A DNA stretch of 29,964 nt, taken from Bacillota bacterium. Lineage in GTDB: Bacteria > Bacillota > Clostridia > Acetivibrionales > DSM-1351. The DNA lies in contig JAEWAX010000160.1 in assembly GCA_023391425.1 (NCBI GenBank), forward strand, positions 1-29,964, in the 5' to 3' direction. Made by a program: the position numbers and the translations under genes. Position 1 is the stretch's first letter; each line of letters opens with the position of its first letter. The notes below the pieces were generated by a model. It worked only from the letters and a program-made list of their open reading frames with translations. It was not told where the DNA came from and did not search any database. This document shows positions 1 through 8,436 of the stretch, piece by piece.

Positions 1-52
1 GTATAATTTTTATGTTGGATAAGTTTTTTCACAAATTAAATTATACAACACT

Positions 53-78
53 TGCGGGCCCTTCGGGACCCGCATTTT
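53..78 (+). terminator. Rho-independent terminator of a gene left of the window
   Basis: The arms TGCGGG (53-58) and CCCGCA (69-74) pair, an inner CCC/GGG extends the stem, and TTTT follows on the plus strand. It is GC-rich in an AT-rich region. The T-run side suggests it ends a plus-strand transcript that enters from the left. No gene body of that transcript is visible here. Confidence 0.6.
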
Positions 79-96
79 ACATTTTCAGATAGCAAA

Positions 97-135
97 GGAG
101 CTGCTACAAAACTAATTTAGTTTTGCGACAGCCCC
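97..135 (-). repeat. Short palindromic copy (copy A) of an intergenic foldback repeat; possible terminator of the ABC operon
   Basis: Bases 100-114 pair with 118-132 around a loop of about 3 bases, with mismatches only near the middle of the arm. Read on the minus strand, the arm core GCTGTCGCAAAACTA resembles the ends of the larger copies at 12982-13098 and 23155-23559. This looks like the two ends of that repeat joined with no interior. It lies about 90 bases past the stop of the minus-strand ABC operon and is followed on that strand by CTCCTTT, so it may also work as a weak terminator. Confidence 0.5.
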
Positions 136-225
136 AACCAAAATGAAGAACCACCGAAAGACGTTTTTTGGTAACTTAATATTACTATAAAATTTCTCAA
201 ACTATATATTACGACTTCTAATGTA

Positions 226-2010
226 TTAATTCCCCATCTGGTACTGAAGCTGATAAAGGGAATAGTACATGCCCTTTGCTGCAAGGAGTTCATGGTGATT
301 ACCAGTCTCATGGACTCTGCCCTTGTGTAAAACTATTATCTTATCGGCATGCTGGATAGTAGATAGCCTATGGGCAATCACAATGGTAGTCCGGTTCCGA
401 GTGAGCTTTGTAAGTGCATCCTGTATTAAAAGTTCAGTTTCAGTATCAATATTTGAAGTAGCTTCATCCAGTACCAGAATAGCCGGGTCAAATGCCAAGG
501 CACGAGCAAATGCAAGTAGCTGTCGTTGTCCTGAAGAGAAGGTTGAACCGCGCTCAGTGACTTCCTCTTGATAGCTATTCTGAAGTTTATTTATAAATCC
601 ATCTGCGTTAACATATTTGGATACTTCTTCAATTTTCTCATCTGTGATACTGTCTTCATTAAGACGGATATTATCCTTAAGTTTACCACTAAAAAGAAAT
701 ACATCCTGAAGGACTACACCAATGGATTTTCTCAGGTCGTCTTTACGTACATCCTTTATATTAATGCCATTAATAAGTATTTCACCACGTTGGATTTCAT
801 AAAATCTGCTCAGTAGATTAATTAAGGAGGTTTTACCTGCACCTGTATGGCCTACTATTGCGACAGTCTGTCCTGCAGATACCTTAAAGCTGACATCTTT
901 TAATACCCAGTCATTATCATTGTAGGCAAACCATACATTCTTGAATTCTATATCTCTGACTGTTGCGGTACTATCCAGATGGAGCACTCCAGTGTCAAGC
1001 TCTATAGGTGTATCGAGTATCATAAATATTCTTTCGGATGCAGCCATCGAAGACTGTAGTATGTTGTATTTTTCTGCAAGGTCATTAATTGGTTGAAATA
1101 GCAGGGTTATATAGTTTATGAAGGCATAGAGTATACCAAATTGCAGTGTACCTTTGAGAACATAGCCCCCACCGAACCATATAAGCAGGGCAATGGCAAG
1201 TGATGCTACCATTTCAATTAAAGGACGGAAAAGACCAAAGGTTATAACTTCATTCATCGATGCTTGATAATACTCTTTACCTATTTTATCAAATTTATCA
1301 AAGTTAGGTTTTTCTTTGTTAAACAATTGAATTATGCGCATGCCTGAGATATTTTCTGAAATAGAGGAATTTACCTTTGCAACAGCAGCACGTACATTCC
1401 TGTATACTTTTCTAATTTTTATCCTAAATATTACTGTAAGTAGTAGAACAATAGGCAATGTAGACAATGTGATAAGCGCAAGATATCTGTTCAACTCAAA
1501 TATTATAATAATTGTACCTAGTAATATAGCAATATCTTTGAGAAGAGTGACAAGCACATTTGTATACATATCATTCAACGTTTCAGTATCATTTGTTATG
1601 CGTGTAACCAGTCTACCAATGGGATTTTTATCAAAGTAGGAAAGAGGTAGTTTTTGAAGATGTGAAAATAATAACTGTCGAATATTATAAATTATATGTT
1701 GCCCTGCATAGCTTAACACATATATCTGAAATAAATTGAACAAAAAACCGGCTATAATAAGGATTACAAAATAGATTCCCATTCTATTAAGAGAAGGAAT
1801 ATCACTTTTTTTTATAAAATTATCAATGGTTATTCCCATCAAAAAAGGCCTGGCAAGGTCCACTAACGTGGAGGCAAACAGAAATATTACCGCCAGCAGG
1901 AAGTGCCTCCAATAACCTTTCGCAAACTTTAATAGACGGCGCATAAGCTTAGCATCATACGCTTTCTCCTGAAGTTCTTCCTCTTGTAATTGGCTATTTT
2001 CATCAGACAT
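226..2010 (-). CDS. ABC exporter subunit with canonical catalytic site (BmrD/YheH-like half of a heterodimer)
   Basis: A 594-residue half-transporter: six predicted membrane segments (about residues 30-310), then a nucleotide-binding domain. Walker A GHTGAGKT is at 387-394, the signature reads FSSGQ at 491-495 instead of LSGGQ, the Walker B catalytic Glu is E516 in LDEATS, and the H-loop His is H547. The ATG at 2010 was chosen because GGAGGAGG lies just upstream; a longer open frame reaching 2151 has no such site and overlaps the upstream gene. The start overlaps the stop of the upstream ABC gene by 8 bases, which implies translational coupling. Heterodimeric type IV exporters (BmrCD, LmrCD, TM287/288) pair one normal and one degenerate ATPase, and the two genes here fit that pattern. 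The substrate is unknown; drug or lipid export is an inference. Confidence 0.9.
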   Translation of the reverse strand: MSDENSQLQEEELQEKAYDAKLMRRLLKFAKGYWRHFLLAVIFLFASTLVDLARPFLMGITIDNFIKKSDIPSLNRMGIYFVILIIAGFLFNLFQIYVLSYAGQHIIYNIRQLLFSHLQKLPLSYFDKNPIGRLVTRITNDTETLNDMYTNVLVTLLKDIAILLGTIIIIFELNRYLALITLSTLPIVLLLTVIFRIKIRKVYRNVRAAVAKVNSSISENISGMRIIQLFNKEKPNFDKFDKIGKEYYQASMNEVITFGLFRPLIEMVASLAIALLIWFGGGYVLKGTLQFGILYAFINYITLLFQPINDLAEKYNILQSSMAASERIFMILDTPIELDTGVLHLDSTATVRDIEFKNVWFAYNDNDWVLKDVSFKVSAGQTVAIVGHTGAGKTSLINLLSRFYEIQRGEILINGINIKDVRKDDLRKSIGVVLQDVFLFSGKLKDNIRLNEDSITDEKIEEVSKYVNADGFINKLQNSYQEEVTERGSTFSSGQRQLLAFARALAFDPAILVLDEATSNIDTETELLIQDALTKLTRNRTTIVIAHRLSTIQHADKIIVLHKGRVHETGNHHELLAAKGMYYSLYQLQYQMGN

Positions 2011-3757
2011 TTTCTTTCGCCTCCTCCAGTTGGTTAATAAGTAGCTGCTTTGTATATAGCCCATAATAAAAGCCTTTTTGTTCAAGCAAAAAGTTGTGTG
2101 TGCCCCTTTCAACAATGTTTCCATCATTAAGTACGACAATTTCATCGGCATCCTTTACTGCTGATATCCTGTGAGACACAATGATACTAGTTCTTTGCTT
2201 CATGATTTTTTTCAAATCCTTTAAAATTTCTTCTTCAGTATTTGCATCTACAGCAGAAAGGCAATCATCTAAAATAAGTATCGAAGGAGTATCCAATATT
2301 GCACGAGCGATAGCTAAACGCTGCTTTTGACCGCCGGATAGTGTTACACCGCGTTCTCCCACTACTGTCTCAAATTTTTTAGGGAATTCACTAATGCTAT
2401 CATAAATCCTTGCTGTCTTTGCTACATTTTCAATTGCCTCAATACTACAGTTCCGAAAGAAATCAATATTCTCACTTATTGAAGCAGAAAAGAGAAAAGT
2501 ATCCTGAGGTACAGTGCCAATACTGCTCCTAAGCACAGATAAAGGAACTTTATTGATATCTACACCATCTATGAAGAGCGTATTCTCAGGGGTTGGTAGA
2601 AGCCTCGAAATTAGGTTGATAAGAGTAGTCTTACCACTGCCAGTTCGACCGACTATTGCAAGTGTTTTACCGGCTTCCACAGAAATACTTATATCCTTCA
2701 ATACTGGCTGGTCTGCACCCGGGTATGTGAAATTGAGTCCTTTGAATTCTATTGAACCAACAATTGAGGCTTTATCAACAGTCTCATTGTCAGAAATTTC
2801 AGGCTTTTCATCCATTATAGAATTTATCCGTTCAAGTGATACCGAGCCTCTCTGAAACATGTTCGCAACCCAGCCTATGGCTGTTATAGGCCAAATAAGC
2901 ATTCCTAGATAGCTGTTAAAGGCAACAAAGTCACCAAGAGTTAAGAAACCTTGAATAACCAGTATACCACCAAACCACAACGCTATGACGAAGGAAAGGG
3001 CAGAAATAGACATGACAGTTGGAAACATCATACCCATAAGTCTGAGATATTTAAGATTAGCTTCTCTGTTTATAGCATTTATCCGCTCAAACCTGGTGAC
3101 TTCCTTTTCCTCTTGAGCAAAAGCTTTTATCACTCTTATTCCTGAGAAGTTCTCTCGCACAGCTTCAGTAAGGTTAGAGAAAGATTCTTGTTGCTTTTGA
3201 ACTCTAGACTGCATTACTTTCATAAAGAATACTACTGAAATCCCCAGTAGAAGTAGTGGGGAAAAGCAGAAGGCTGTTAGTTTTATTCCTCCTGTTTTGA
3301 GCATCATAATCAATGCAACTATCGGTATTAGAAAACTGTCAATAACGAAGATGACACCCTGGCCTGAGGCCATTGTTACATTACTCATGTCGTTGGTAGC
3401 ATGAGCCATCAAATCACCCGTTTTATGTGTGTTGAAATAACTTGCAGAAAGTTTTTGAAGATGAGCATAAAAGCGATTCCTTAAAGAGAGCTCAATTGAT
3501 CTAGAGACACTCATAAGAGTATACCTAAAAAGAAATCTAAAAATTGCTACACCAACTGCAATTATTACTATAATCAGTGCATATTCTGACAGCTTCTCCA
3601 TTGTAAGGGCTCTGTTCTCAAGTAAATCAGTCACATCACCAAGTATTTTAGGCAATATTAGTTGTAGTATATCGACAGAAAGTAAAAATATTATACCTAT
3701 AGCGTATTTAAATTTATTTTTTAACAGAAGGTCTCTGATATAACGCAATGTTTTCAT
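2003..3757 (-). CDS. ABC exporter subunit with degenerate catalytic site (BmrC/YheI-like half of a heterodimer)
   Basis: A 584-residue ABC half-transporter with an N-terminal six-helix membrane domain (about residues 15-300) and a C-terminal ATPase. Walker A GRTGSGKT is at 370-377, signature LSGGQ at 473-477 and H-loop His at 529. Walker B ends LDDCLSAVD, so the catalytic Glu position is Asp (D498). An Asp here is typical of the non-hydrolysing site in heterodimeric exporters such as BmrC and TM287. It is the first gene of a two-gene operon and overlaps the downstream partner by 8 bases. An extended -10 promoter lies about 60 bases upstream. The start is the ATG at 3757; the ribosome site upstream (TGAGGAAA) is modest. 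Family and heterodimer role are confident, substrate unknown. Confidence 0.9.
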   Translation of the reverse strand: MKTLRYIRDLLLKNKFKYAIGIIFLLSVDILQLILPKILGDVTDLLENRALTMEKLSEYALIIVIIAVGVAIFRFLFRYTLMSVSRSIELSLRNRFYAHLQKLSASYFNTHKTGDLMAHATNDMSNVTMASGQGVIFVIDSFLIPIVALIMMLKTGGIKLTAFCFSPLLLLGISVVFFMKVMQSRVQKQQESFSNLTEAVRENFSGIRVIKAFAQEEKEVTRFERINAINREANLKYLRLMGMMFPTVMSISALSFVIALWFGGILVIQGFLTLGDFVAFNSYLGMLIWPITAIGWVANMFQRGSVSLERINSIMDEKPEISDNETVDKASIVGSIEFKGLNFTYPGADQPVLKDISISVEAGKTLAIVGRTGSGKTTLINLISRLLPTPENTLFIDGVDINKVPLSVLRSSIGTVPQDTFLFSASISENIDFFRNCSIEAIENVAKTARIYDSISEFPKKFETVVGERGVTLSGGQKQRLAIARAILDTPSILILDDCLSAVDANTEEEILKDLKKIMKQRTSIIVSHRISAVKDADEIVVLNDGNIVERGTHNFLLEQKGFYYGLYTKQLLINQLEEAKENV

Positions 3758-3813
3758 ATTTTCCTCATATTGTATATATTTTACGCATTCTTTACACTAT
3801 GCGCAGTATTTAT

Positions 3814-3822
3814 ATTATAGCA
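3814..3822 (-). promoter_or_regulatory. Extended -10 promoter element for the ABC exporter operon
   Basis: On the minus strand the bases read TGCTATAAT, an extended -10 (TGnTATAAT) about 60 bases upstream of the first ABC gene. No convincing -35 lies 16-18 bases upstream, which extended -10 promoters tolerate. Confidence 0.55.
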
Positions 3823-3933
3823 TACAATCTATTATGATGATTATGAAGTATTTGATCACAGCCTATTAGAATAAGAAGAATTTTAGGTTTTTGATACAAA
3901 TATAGAAAAGGTATTCACTGTTCAGAATACTTT

Positions 3934-3968
3934 GAAAAAGTTGTAGTTAAAATTCCTACGACTTTTTC
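3934..3968. terminator. Terminator-like hairpin between divergent transcription units
   Basis: GAAAAAGTTGTAG (3934-3946) pairs with CTACGACTTTTTC (3956-3968) with one G-T pair and a 9-base loop. The symmetric A/T-run arms look like a bidirectional terminator, yet it sits between divergent promoters where no gene ends. It may be a relic of a lost gene. The rest of 3758-4213 holds only the two promoters. Confidence 0.4.
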
Positions 3969-4017
3969 TTGTAAAAAAAGCCGACAAATATGCCAGCTCA
4001 CAAATTCATAATCTATA

Positions 4018-4046
4018 TTGACTTTTGACTTCACATGTATTATATT
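4018..4046 (+). promoter_or_regulatory. Probable sigma-A promoter for the DUF6323-DUF6179 pair
   Basis: TTGACT (4018-4023), a 17-base spacer, then TATATT (4041-4046). A second TTGACT overlaps at 4025-4030. The predicted transcript start is about 160 bases upstream of the TTG start at 4214. Confidence 0.5.
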
Positions 4047-4213
4047 ATAAGTTAATCAGTGCATTATAAATACTAATGCATACATTATTACTATAACACA
4101 CTTTAAATTGCATGTCAATAGTATTTAGAAAAATAATGATAGATATCGATGAGAAAATTTTGAACTATTTATGGATATTATGGAATGCAGTTTATAAGAA
4201 TGAGGTGATGAGA

Positions 4214-4711
4214 TTGGATTTTAACCTTACTGCTTTTTCGTCTACAATCATACAAAAGCAAGCAGTAAATGAAATTTTGAAATTAAATGACTTTACAATG
4301 AAATACGGACTTGTATTGACGAATCAACAGGCTATTGAATTAGTAGAAACCCGTACTTATGCACTGGGTGCAAATGGGCGTATTGAATTTGGAGGAGGCG
4401 TTATTGATAAAATCATCAAAGAATTCTGTACCTCTCCCTATATTTCAACTTACAACTATCCTGAAATAATGCATAAATTTATTGAAATATTCTATTATTA
4501 TAAAAATGAAACGCTTGACTTACTCAGTGATGACGATTTGATTAAATATATGGAAAAGGCGTTTAATGGGGTCTGTCAGGGTTCTCTTGAGTTGCTTTCA
4601 GGGAGGGAACTTGCCAAAATGGCCCACAATTTACGATATGGATATGCTCCAGATTACTCAGAGGATAGCACATTGTACCAAGATGAGGAGGACGAGTATG
4701 AAGAGTATTGA
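4214..4711 (+). CDS. Hypothetical protein, tentatively DUF6323 family
   Basis: A soluble protein of 165 residues with no signal peptide or membrane segment and a very acidic C-terminus (QDEEDEYEEY). The open frame reaches back to an ATG at 4112, but that start has no ribosome site. GAGGTG at 4202-4207 sits 6 bases before a TTG at 4214 and touches the ATG at 4208 with no spacing, so the TTG start is preferred. The family name is from memory of clostridial pairs in which a DUF6323 protein precedes a DUF6179 protein; no catalytic motif is visible. Its stop overlaps the next gene by 14 bases, so the two are almost certainly co-translated and may form a complex. Function unknown. Confidence 0.7.
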   Translation: MDFNLTAFSSTIIQKQAVNEILKLNDFTMKYGLVLTNQQAIELVETRTYALGANGRIEFGGGVIDKIIKEFCTSPYISTYNYPEIMHKFIEIFYYYKNETLDLLSDDDLIKYMEKAFNGVCQGSLELLSGRELAKMAHNLRYGYAPDYSEDSTLYQDEEDEYEEY

Positions 4712-6065
4712 AAAAATCAGTGTTATTGATAGAGGTAGGCTTGATGAGGAATTTTATTGCCAGTCTCTATTACAGGAAGCCTATCGTGCTAATTTATTGA
4801 CTGATGCTGACCTTGAAAGAATACAATTTGAGTTTATTGAACTTTTAGCTAATAGAACAGAATGCTACAACGGTCAGGACAGCAGTTCAATTCGTGTGGA
4901 AGTTGCAGAAACAATTATGAAATCTAATTTTTATACAATAGGACTCTGGCTTAAATTATTCCCATGCGCTGACGATGCTGTGAAGATATTGAAAGATTCG
5001 AGAATATTTGACCTGTATCATAAGGGACTAAAATGCATTGATAGAAAGCTTAAAGTTACAAAAAATATATATATGCTGGTAATACAAAACAAACTAGACA
5101 CAGATAATTATGATTACAATTCGACTGTTGTAGGTGGCATGAAAGGTTTTTTCAAAATATATAATTCTGACTATGAGGCTCACGAAATTCATATTACAGC
5201 TGATTATCCGCTTTGCATCCATATTAAAAACTTGGTTGGTATTGAATTTATTCAAAAATATTTAGAATCAATATATTATGAAAACATGTTTTGTCGTTAT
5301 TTTTCATCTGATGATATCCACCATTTGCTTTGTGGGCATGATTATGGATATAAGGATTTGGTAATCAATATATTTGAAGTAGTATTAACTACTGCAATCG
5401 GATGTAAGCTTGCTGGAATAGATGCAATCAGATTAAATATTTCCGAGGCACAAATAGAGTATTTATATCGTATTTTATCAGGAAAATCAAAAGAGGAAAT
5501 TAGCAGTATGGTTTTAAAGGCAATTGATGACCTTCAAAATGAGCTCAATATACAGAGTAATTATCTCCAGCAATATATGTTTAGTAGTTTGCCTGCAATT
5601 ATATCAACTGTCTGTAATGCTATAAAGGAAAACACGCTGAATAAGGTATTTATTGTGCCTAAATATCCCGAGCAAAATCCAAAAGTATATTTTTCATATG
5701 GTGAGAAAATGGATGACGAAAAATATCGTGATATTATACACGAAATCAAGCAATGCCGCTATTTATCAGACAAGATTGCAATTATTAAGACTAAGATACA
5801 TTCCCTAAGTGATCTAGAGGATTTAATATTTGATGCAGAACTATCTCCGAGCGAGATTATGGCCGTTTTGGATGGACTTGAAATGGCAGAAATTGCAGCA
5901 ATAGCAAAGCGACATCCATATGTGTCAGAGATAGAAGCTGTTGATTTATGTAAGCAGGAACAAGAACTTCGCTTATGCTTGCACAATTACATTTCAGCAC
6001 AGTCGGTAGATAGGCGAGATTGGATTTCAAACTCTATCAGTTTGCTTTGTGATGATGGTCAATAA
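4698..6065 (+). CDS. Hypothetical protein, tentatively DUF6179 family
   Basis: A soluble 455-residue protein, predicted mostly helical, with no membrane segment, signal peptide or recognised catalytic motif. The ATG at 4698 was chosen because GAGGAGG lies 5 bases upstream; the longer open frame from 4566 lies inside the previous gene. It overlaps the stop of the DUF6323-like gene by 14 bases, a strong sign of coupled translation. The sequence has a central Cys/His-containing stretch (FCRYFSSDDIHHLLCGHDYG, about residues 196-215) that could bind metal; this is only a suggestion. The DUF6179 name is recalled from the conserved gene pair and is unverified. No terminator was recognised before the next promoter. 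Confidence 0.7.
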   Translation: MKSIEKISVIDRGRLDEEFYCQSLLQEAYRANLLTDADLERIQFEFIELLANRTECYNGQDSSSIRVEVAETIMKSNFYTIGLWLKLFPCADDAVKILKDSRIFDLYHKGLKCIDRKLKVTKNIYMLVIQNKLDTDNYDYNSTVVGGMKGFFKIYNSDYEAHEIHITADYPLCIHIKNLVGIEFIQKYLESIYYENMFCRYFSSDDIHHLLCGHDYGYKDLVINIFEVVLTTAIGCKLAGIDAIRLNISEAQIEYLYRILSGKSKEEISSMVLKAIDDLQNELNIQSNYLQQYMFSSLPAIISTVCNAIKENTLNKVFIVPKYPEQNPKVYFSYGEKMDDEKYRDIIHEIKQCRYLSDKIAIIKTKIHSLSDLEDLIFDAELSPSEIMAVLDGLEMAEIAAIAKRHPYVSEIEAVDLCKQEQELRLCLHNYISAQSVDRRDWISNSISLLCDDGQ

Positions 6066-6142
6066 TAAACACGTAAGTATATAACTATAATTCTTGAATA
6101 TTAAATAAAAGTCAATAACGCAAGTAGCATTTGTGAATTTTA

Positions 6143-6171
6143 TTTCCATAAGGACCCTATTATAGTATAAT
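6143..6171 (+). promoter_or_regulatory. Probable sigma-A promoter for the acyl-CoA ligase
   Basis: TTTCCA (6143-6148), a 17-base spacer, then a perfect TATAAT (6166-6171), about 65 bases upstream of the ATG at 6236. It indicates separate transcription from the DUF pair. Confidence 0.55.
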
Positions 6172-6235
6172 TACCTATGAAATGTTTATCCATATTTACA
6201 ATAGTGATTAAATATATTATTTGGGGGAATTCACG

Positions 6236-7720
6236 ATGGTAGGAAATATTTATAAAAACAGTTATAACAGTGATTCAATTGCATTGAAGTTTAAAGAAGA
6301 TAGTATTACTTACGGACAGCTTGATAAAATAGTGTTGGGGTATGCAAGTATCCTTAAAGAAGCCGGGATAAAAGCGGGGGATAGAGTTATACTGAGTTGT
6401 ATCAATTGTCCTGAATTCATTTATTCTTATTTCGGAACTGTAAGGAATGGTGGGATTATTGTTCCTATTAATTTGATGCTTACTATGGAAGAGATTGCTT
6501 ATATGGCTAAAGATTCAGAAGCCAAATTTATGATTATACACCCTGTGATGTTACAAAAAGCTAAAATTACAAAAGAAACTATTCAAAATGTACTAGGCAT
6601 AAAGGTCATTGTATTAGATGAAGAGTTTAAAAAGAGTATTTCAGAAGCCTCAACAGAAGGGTTTGAAGATTTTTCTGATGAAAAGGCAATATCCACATTC
6701 CTCTATACCTCTGGAACCACTGGAAAGCAAAAAGCAGCTATGCTTACTCATAAAAACCTTGTCTTTAATGCAGAACAGTGCTATCTAGGACTTACTGCGA
6801 GACCTGATGATAAGTATATGTGCGTACTGCCAATGTTTCACGTATTTGCATTCACCTCCTGTGTCCTAATGCCTCTATGGTCTGGTGCAACAATTACAAT
6901 AATAGAATCCTTTCAACCAAAAGAAGTCATTGAATCTTTGATAAAAGATGATATCACCGTATTTATGGGGGTACCTGCAATGTATATAGTTTTATTGGAA
7001 GCAGGTAAAAAGAGTATTACTTTTCCAAAGCTTCGCTTTGCGGTTTCAGGTGGAGCGGCACTACCGGTCGAAATATTCAGGCAGGCAAAAGAAATCATGA
7101 AACTTCCTGTTGTAGAAGGCTATGGGTTGACTGAGGCGTCTCCTGCAGTATGCTTTAACCCACCACTTGGAATACAAAAAGAAGGCTCTATCGGCTTGCC
7201 TATTCCTTATGTAGAATGCAAAATTGTAAATGAAAATGATGTTGAATTACCTGCAGGGGAAGTCGGTGAGCTTACAGTCAGGGGAGAAAATGTCATGTTA
7301 GGGTACTTCAATCGGGAAGAAGAAACTAAGAAGGCTTTGTTAAATGGCTGGCTTCATACGGGAGACCTCGCAAAGAAGGATGAAGATGGTTATATTTTTA
7401 TTGTAGATAGAAAAAAGGACATGGTTATTGTTGGAGGCCTTAATGTATACCCTCGAGAAGTCGAGGAAGTAATATATCAGTACCCGAAGGTGAAAGAGGC
7501 TGCTGTCATTGGAATGAATGACAAGATTAGGGGTGAATATGTTAAAGCTTTTATCGTTCTAAAAGAGGGTGAAGAATGTACCTCCAAAGAGCTACTTCGT
7601 TATTTGAAAGAACGACTTGCAGTATATAAGTTGCCACGTGTTATAGAATTTATTTCTACCCTTCCCAAAAGTAGTACTGGAAAGATACTTAAGCGGATGC
7701 TTAAAGAGCAAGAGCAGTAA
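6236..7720 (+). CDS. Acyl-CoA ligase (ANL superfamily, long-chain fatty acid--CoA ligase type)
   Basis: A 494-residue adenylate-forming enzyme that would activate a carboxylic acid with ATP to an acyl-adenylate and then load it on CoA. The P-loop YTSGTTGKQK is at about 157-166, the A5 motif reads GYGLTEASP, the A7 motif is WLHTGDLA, the hinge reads DRKKDMVIVGGLNVYP, and the catalytic Lys in SSTGKIL is about K483 near the C-terminus. The length matches stand-alone acyl-CoA synthetases. The ATG at 6236 is preferred over the in-frame TTG at 6221 because GGGGGAA lies 8 bases upstream. It is a single-gene unit between its own promoter and the preQ1 leader. The substrate could be a medium or long-chain fatty acid or an aryl acid. 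Confidence 0.88.
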   Translation: MVGNIYKNSYNSDSIALKFKEDSITYGQLDKIVLGYASILKEAGIKAGDRVILSCINCPEFIYSYFGTVRNGGIIVPINLMLTMEEIAYMAKDSEAKFMIIHPVMLQKAKITKETIQNVLGIKVIVLDEEFKKSISEASTEGFEDFSDEKAISTFLYTSGTTGKQKAAMLTHKNLVFNAEQCYLGLTARPDDKYMCVLPMFHVFAFTSCVLMPLWSGATITIIESFQPKEVIESLIKDDITVFMGVPAMYIVLLEAGKKSITFPKLRFAVSGGAALPVEIFRQAKEIMKLPVVEGYGLTEASPAVCFNPPLGIQKEGSIGLPIPYVECKIVNENDVELPAGEVGELTVRGENVMLGYFNREEETKKALLNGWLHTGDLAKKDEDGYIFIVDRKKDMVIVGGLNVYPREVEEVIYQYPKVKEAAVIGMNDKIRGEYVKAFIVLKEGEECTSKELLRYLKERLAVYKLPRVIEFISTLPKSSTGKILKRMLKEQEQ

Positions 7721-7728
7721 GATACCAC

Positions 7729-7758
7729 TTGCCATATTATTATTGTTTGTGATAGAAT
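7729..7758 (+). promoter_or_regulatory. Promoter for the preQ1 riboswitch-queT-queF transcript
   Basis: TTGCCA (7729-7734), 18 bases, TAGAAT (7753-7758). The predicted start near 7765 is about 20 bases before the riboswitch, as expected for a leader RNA. It begins only 8 bases after the ligase stop codon. Confidence 0.6.
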
Positions 7759-7783
7759 CTAAACATCGGATAAAAAAAATAGA

Positions 7784-7822
7784 AGACAGTTCGTAACCAT
7801 CCTGTCTATAAACAAAACTAGG
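7784..7822 (+). promoter_or_regulatory. PreQ1-I riboswitch
   Basis: AGACAG (7784-7789) pairs with CTGTCT (7802-7807) around a 12-base loop containing TTCGTAACCATC, followed by the A-rich tail ATAAACAAAACTAGG (7808-7822). This is the compact H-type pseudoknot layout of class I preQ1 riboswitches: a short hairpin, an A-rich tail, and a CTAGG end that pairs with the hairpin loop. A terminator starts 20 bases later and the genes downstream are queT and queF, which use or make this ligand. Assignment rests on pattern and context. Confidence 0.88.
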
Positions 7823-7842
7823 ACTAGCTTATTCAGCATTTT

Positions 7843-7868
7843 AAACGGTACCTATGTACCGTTTTTTT
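7843..7868 (+). terminator. Expression-platform terminator of the preQ1 riboswitch
   Basis: AAACGGTAC (7843-7851) and GTACCGTTT (7856-7864) form a perfect 9-base stem with a CTAT loop, followed by further T bases. It sits between riboswitch and queT, so bound preQ1 would favour premature termination. Confidence 0.85.
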
Positions 7869-7922
7869 GTTTATTTGATGACGAAATGCTCTTCTATTTA
7901 AAGAAAACAGGGGGGGCATATC

Positions 7923-8426
7923 ATGGAAATTAAAAATTCAATAATTTCAAGTAAAACATCATTGAATAATGTTAAGAAACTAACTATATCTGGAATTGTA
8001 ATTGCATTATACGTTGTAATTATGTTTTTTACTCAGAGCTTTGCATTCGGACAGTATCAGGTGAGGATTGCTACAAGCTTATATTCACTAGCAGCTATTA
8101 ATCCGTTTTTGATAGTACCTTTAGGAATTGCTAACATGTTAAGTAATACTATAATGGGAGGTTTGGGACTGTTTGATACGCTCGGAGGTTTCCTTGTAGG
8201 CATTCTTACTGCTGGTAGTTGTTATCTCTTAAGGAAGATTAATGCGGTATTAGTTGCCATTCCAATATTAACTATACCGACACTTGTAGTTCCAATATGG
8301 CTGTCATATATAATCAAAGTTCCATACCTAGTACTTGTTTTAAGCCTTGGAGTAGGTCAGATACTTCCAGGCATCGTTGGTGTTTTACTGGTAAAGTACT
8401 TAGAAAAGCCACTTTCAAAGATTTAA
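7923..8426 (+). CDS. queT: Queuosine precursor transporter QueT
   Basis: A small integral membrane protein of 167 residues with about five hydrophobic segments after a polar N-terminus. The conserved stretch SFAFGQYQVRIATSLYSLAA and the following LxVPLGIANMLSN pattern match the QueT family, the predicted substrate-binding S component of an ECF-type transporter for queuosine precursors. A GGGGGGG ribosome site precedes the ATG. It lies behind the preQ1 riboswitch and 10 bases before queF, so import and reduction of the precursor are co-regulated. No ECF A or T component is in the window, so it would use the shared module encoded elsewhere. Confidence 0.88.
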   Translation: MEIKNSIISSKTSLNNVKKLTISGIVIALYVVIMFFTQSFAFGQYQVRIATSLYSLAAINPFLIVPLGIANMLSNTIMGGLGLFDTLGGFLVGILTAGSCYLLRKINAVLVAIPILTIPTLVVPIWLSYIIKVPYLVLVLSLGVGQILPGIVGVLLVKYLEKPLSKI

Positions 8427-8436
8427 AGGAGGAGTT

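Noticed and set aside
323..1639. Plus-strand open frames of about 80-100 codons in the ABC operon region
   Set aside because: They lie antisense within well-supported ABC genes, lack ribosome sites and resemble no proteins.
4112..4213. Longer N-terminus of the DUF6323-like protein from the ATG at 4112
   Set aside because: That ATG has no Shine-Dalgarno sequence, while GAGGTG stands 6 bases before the TTG at 4214.
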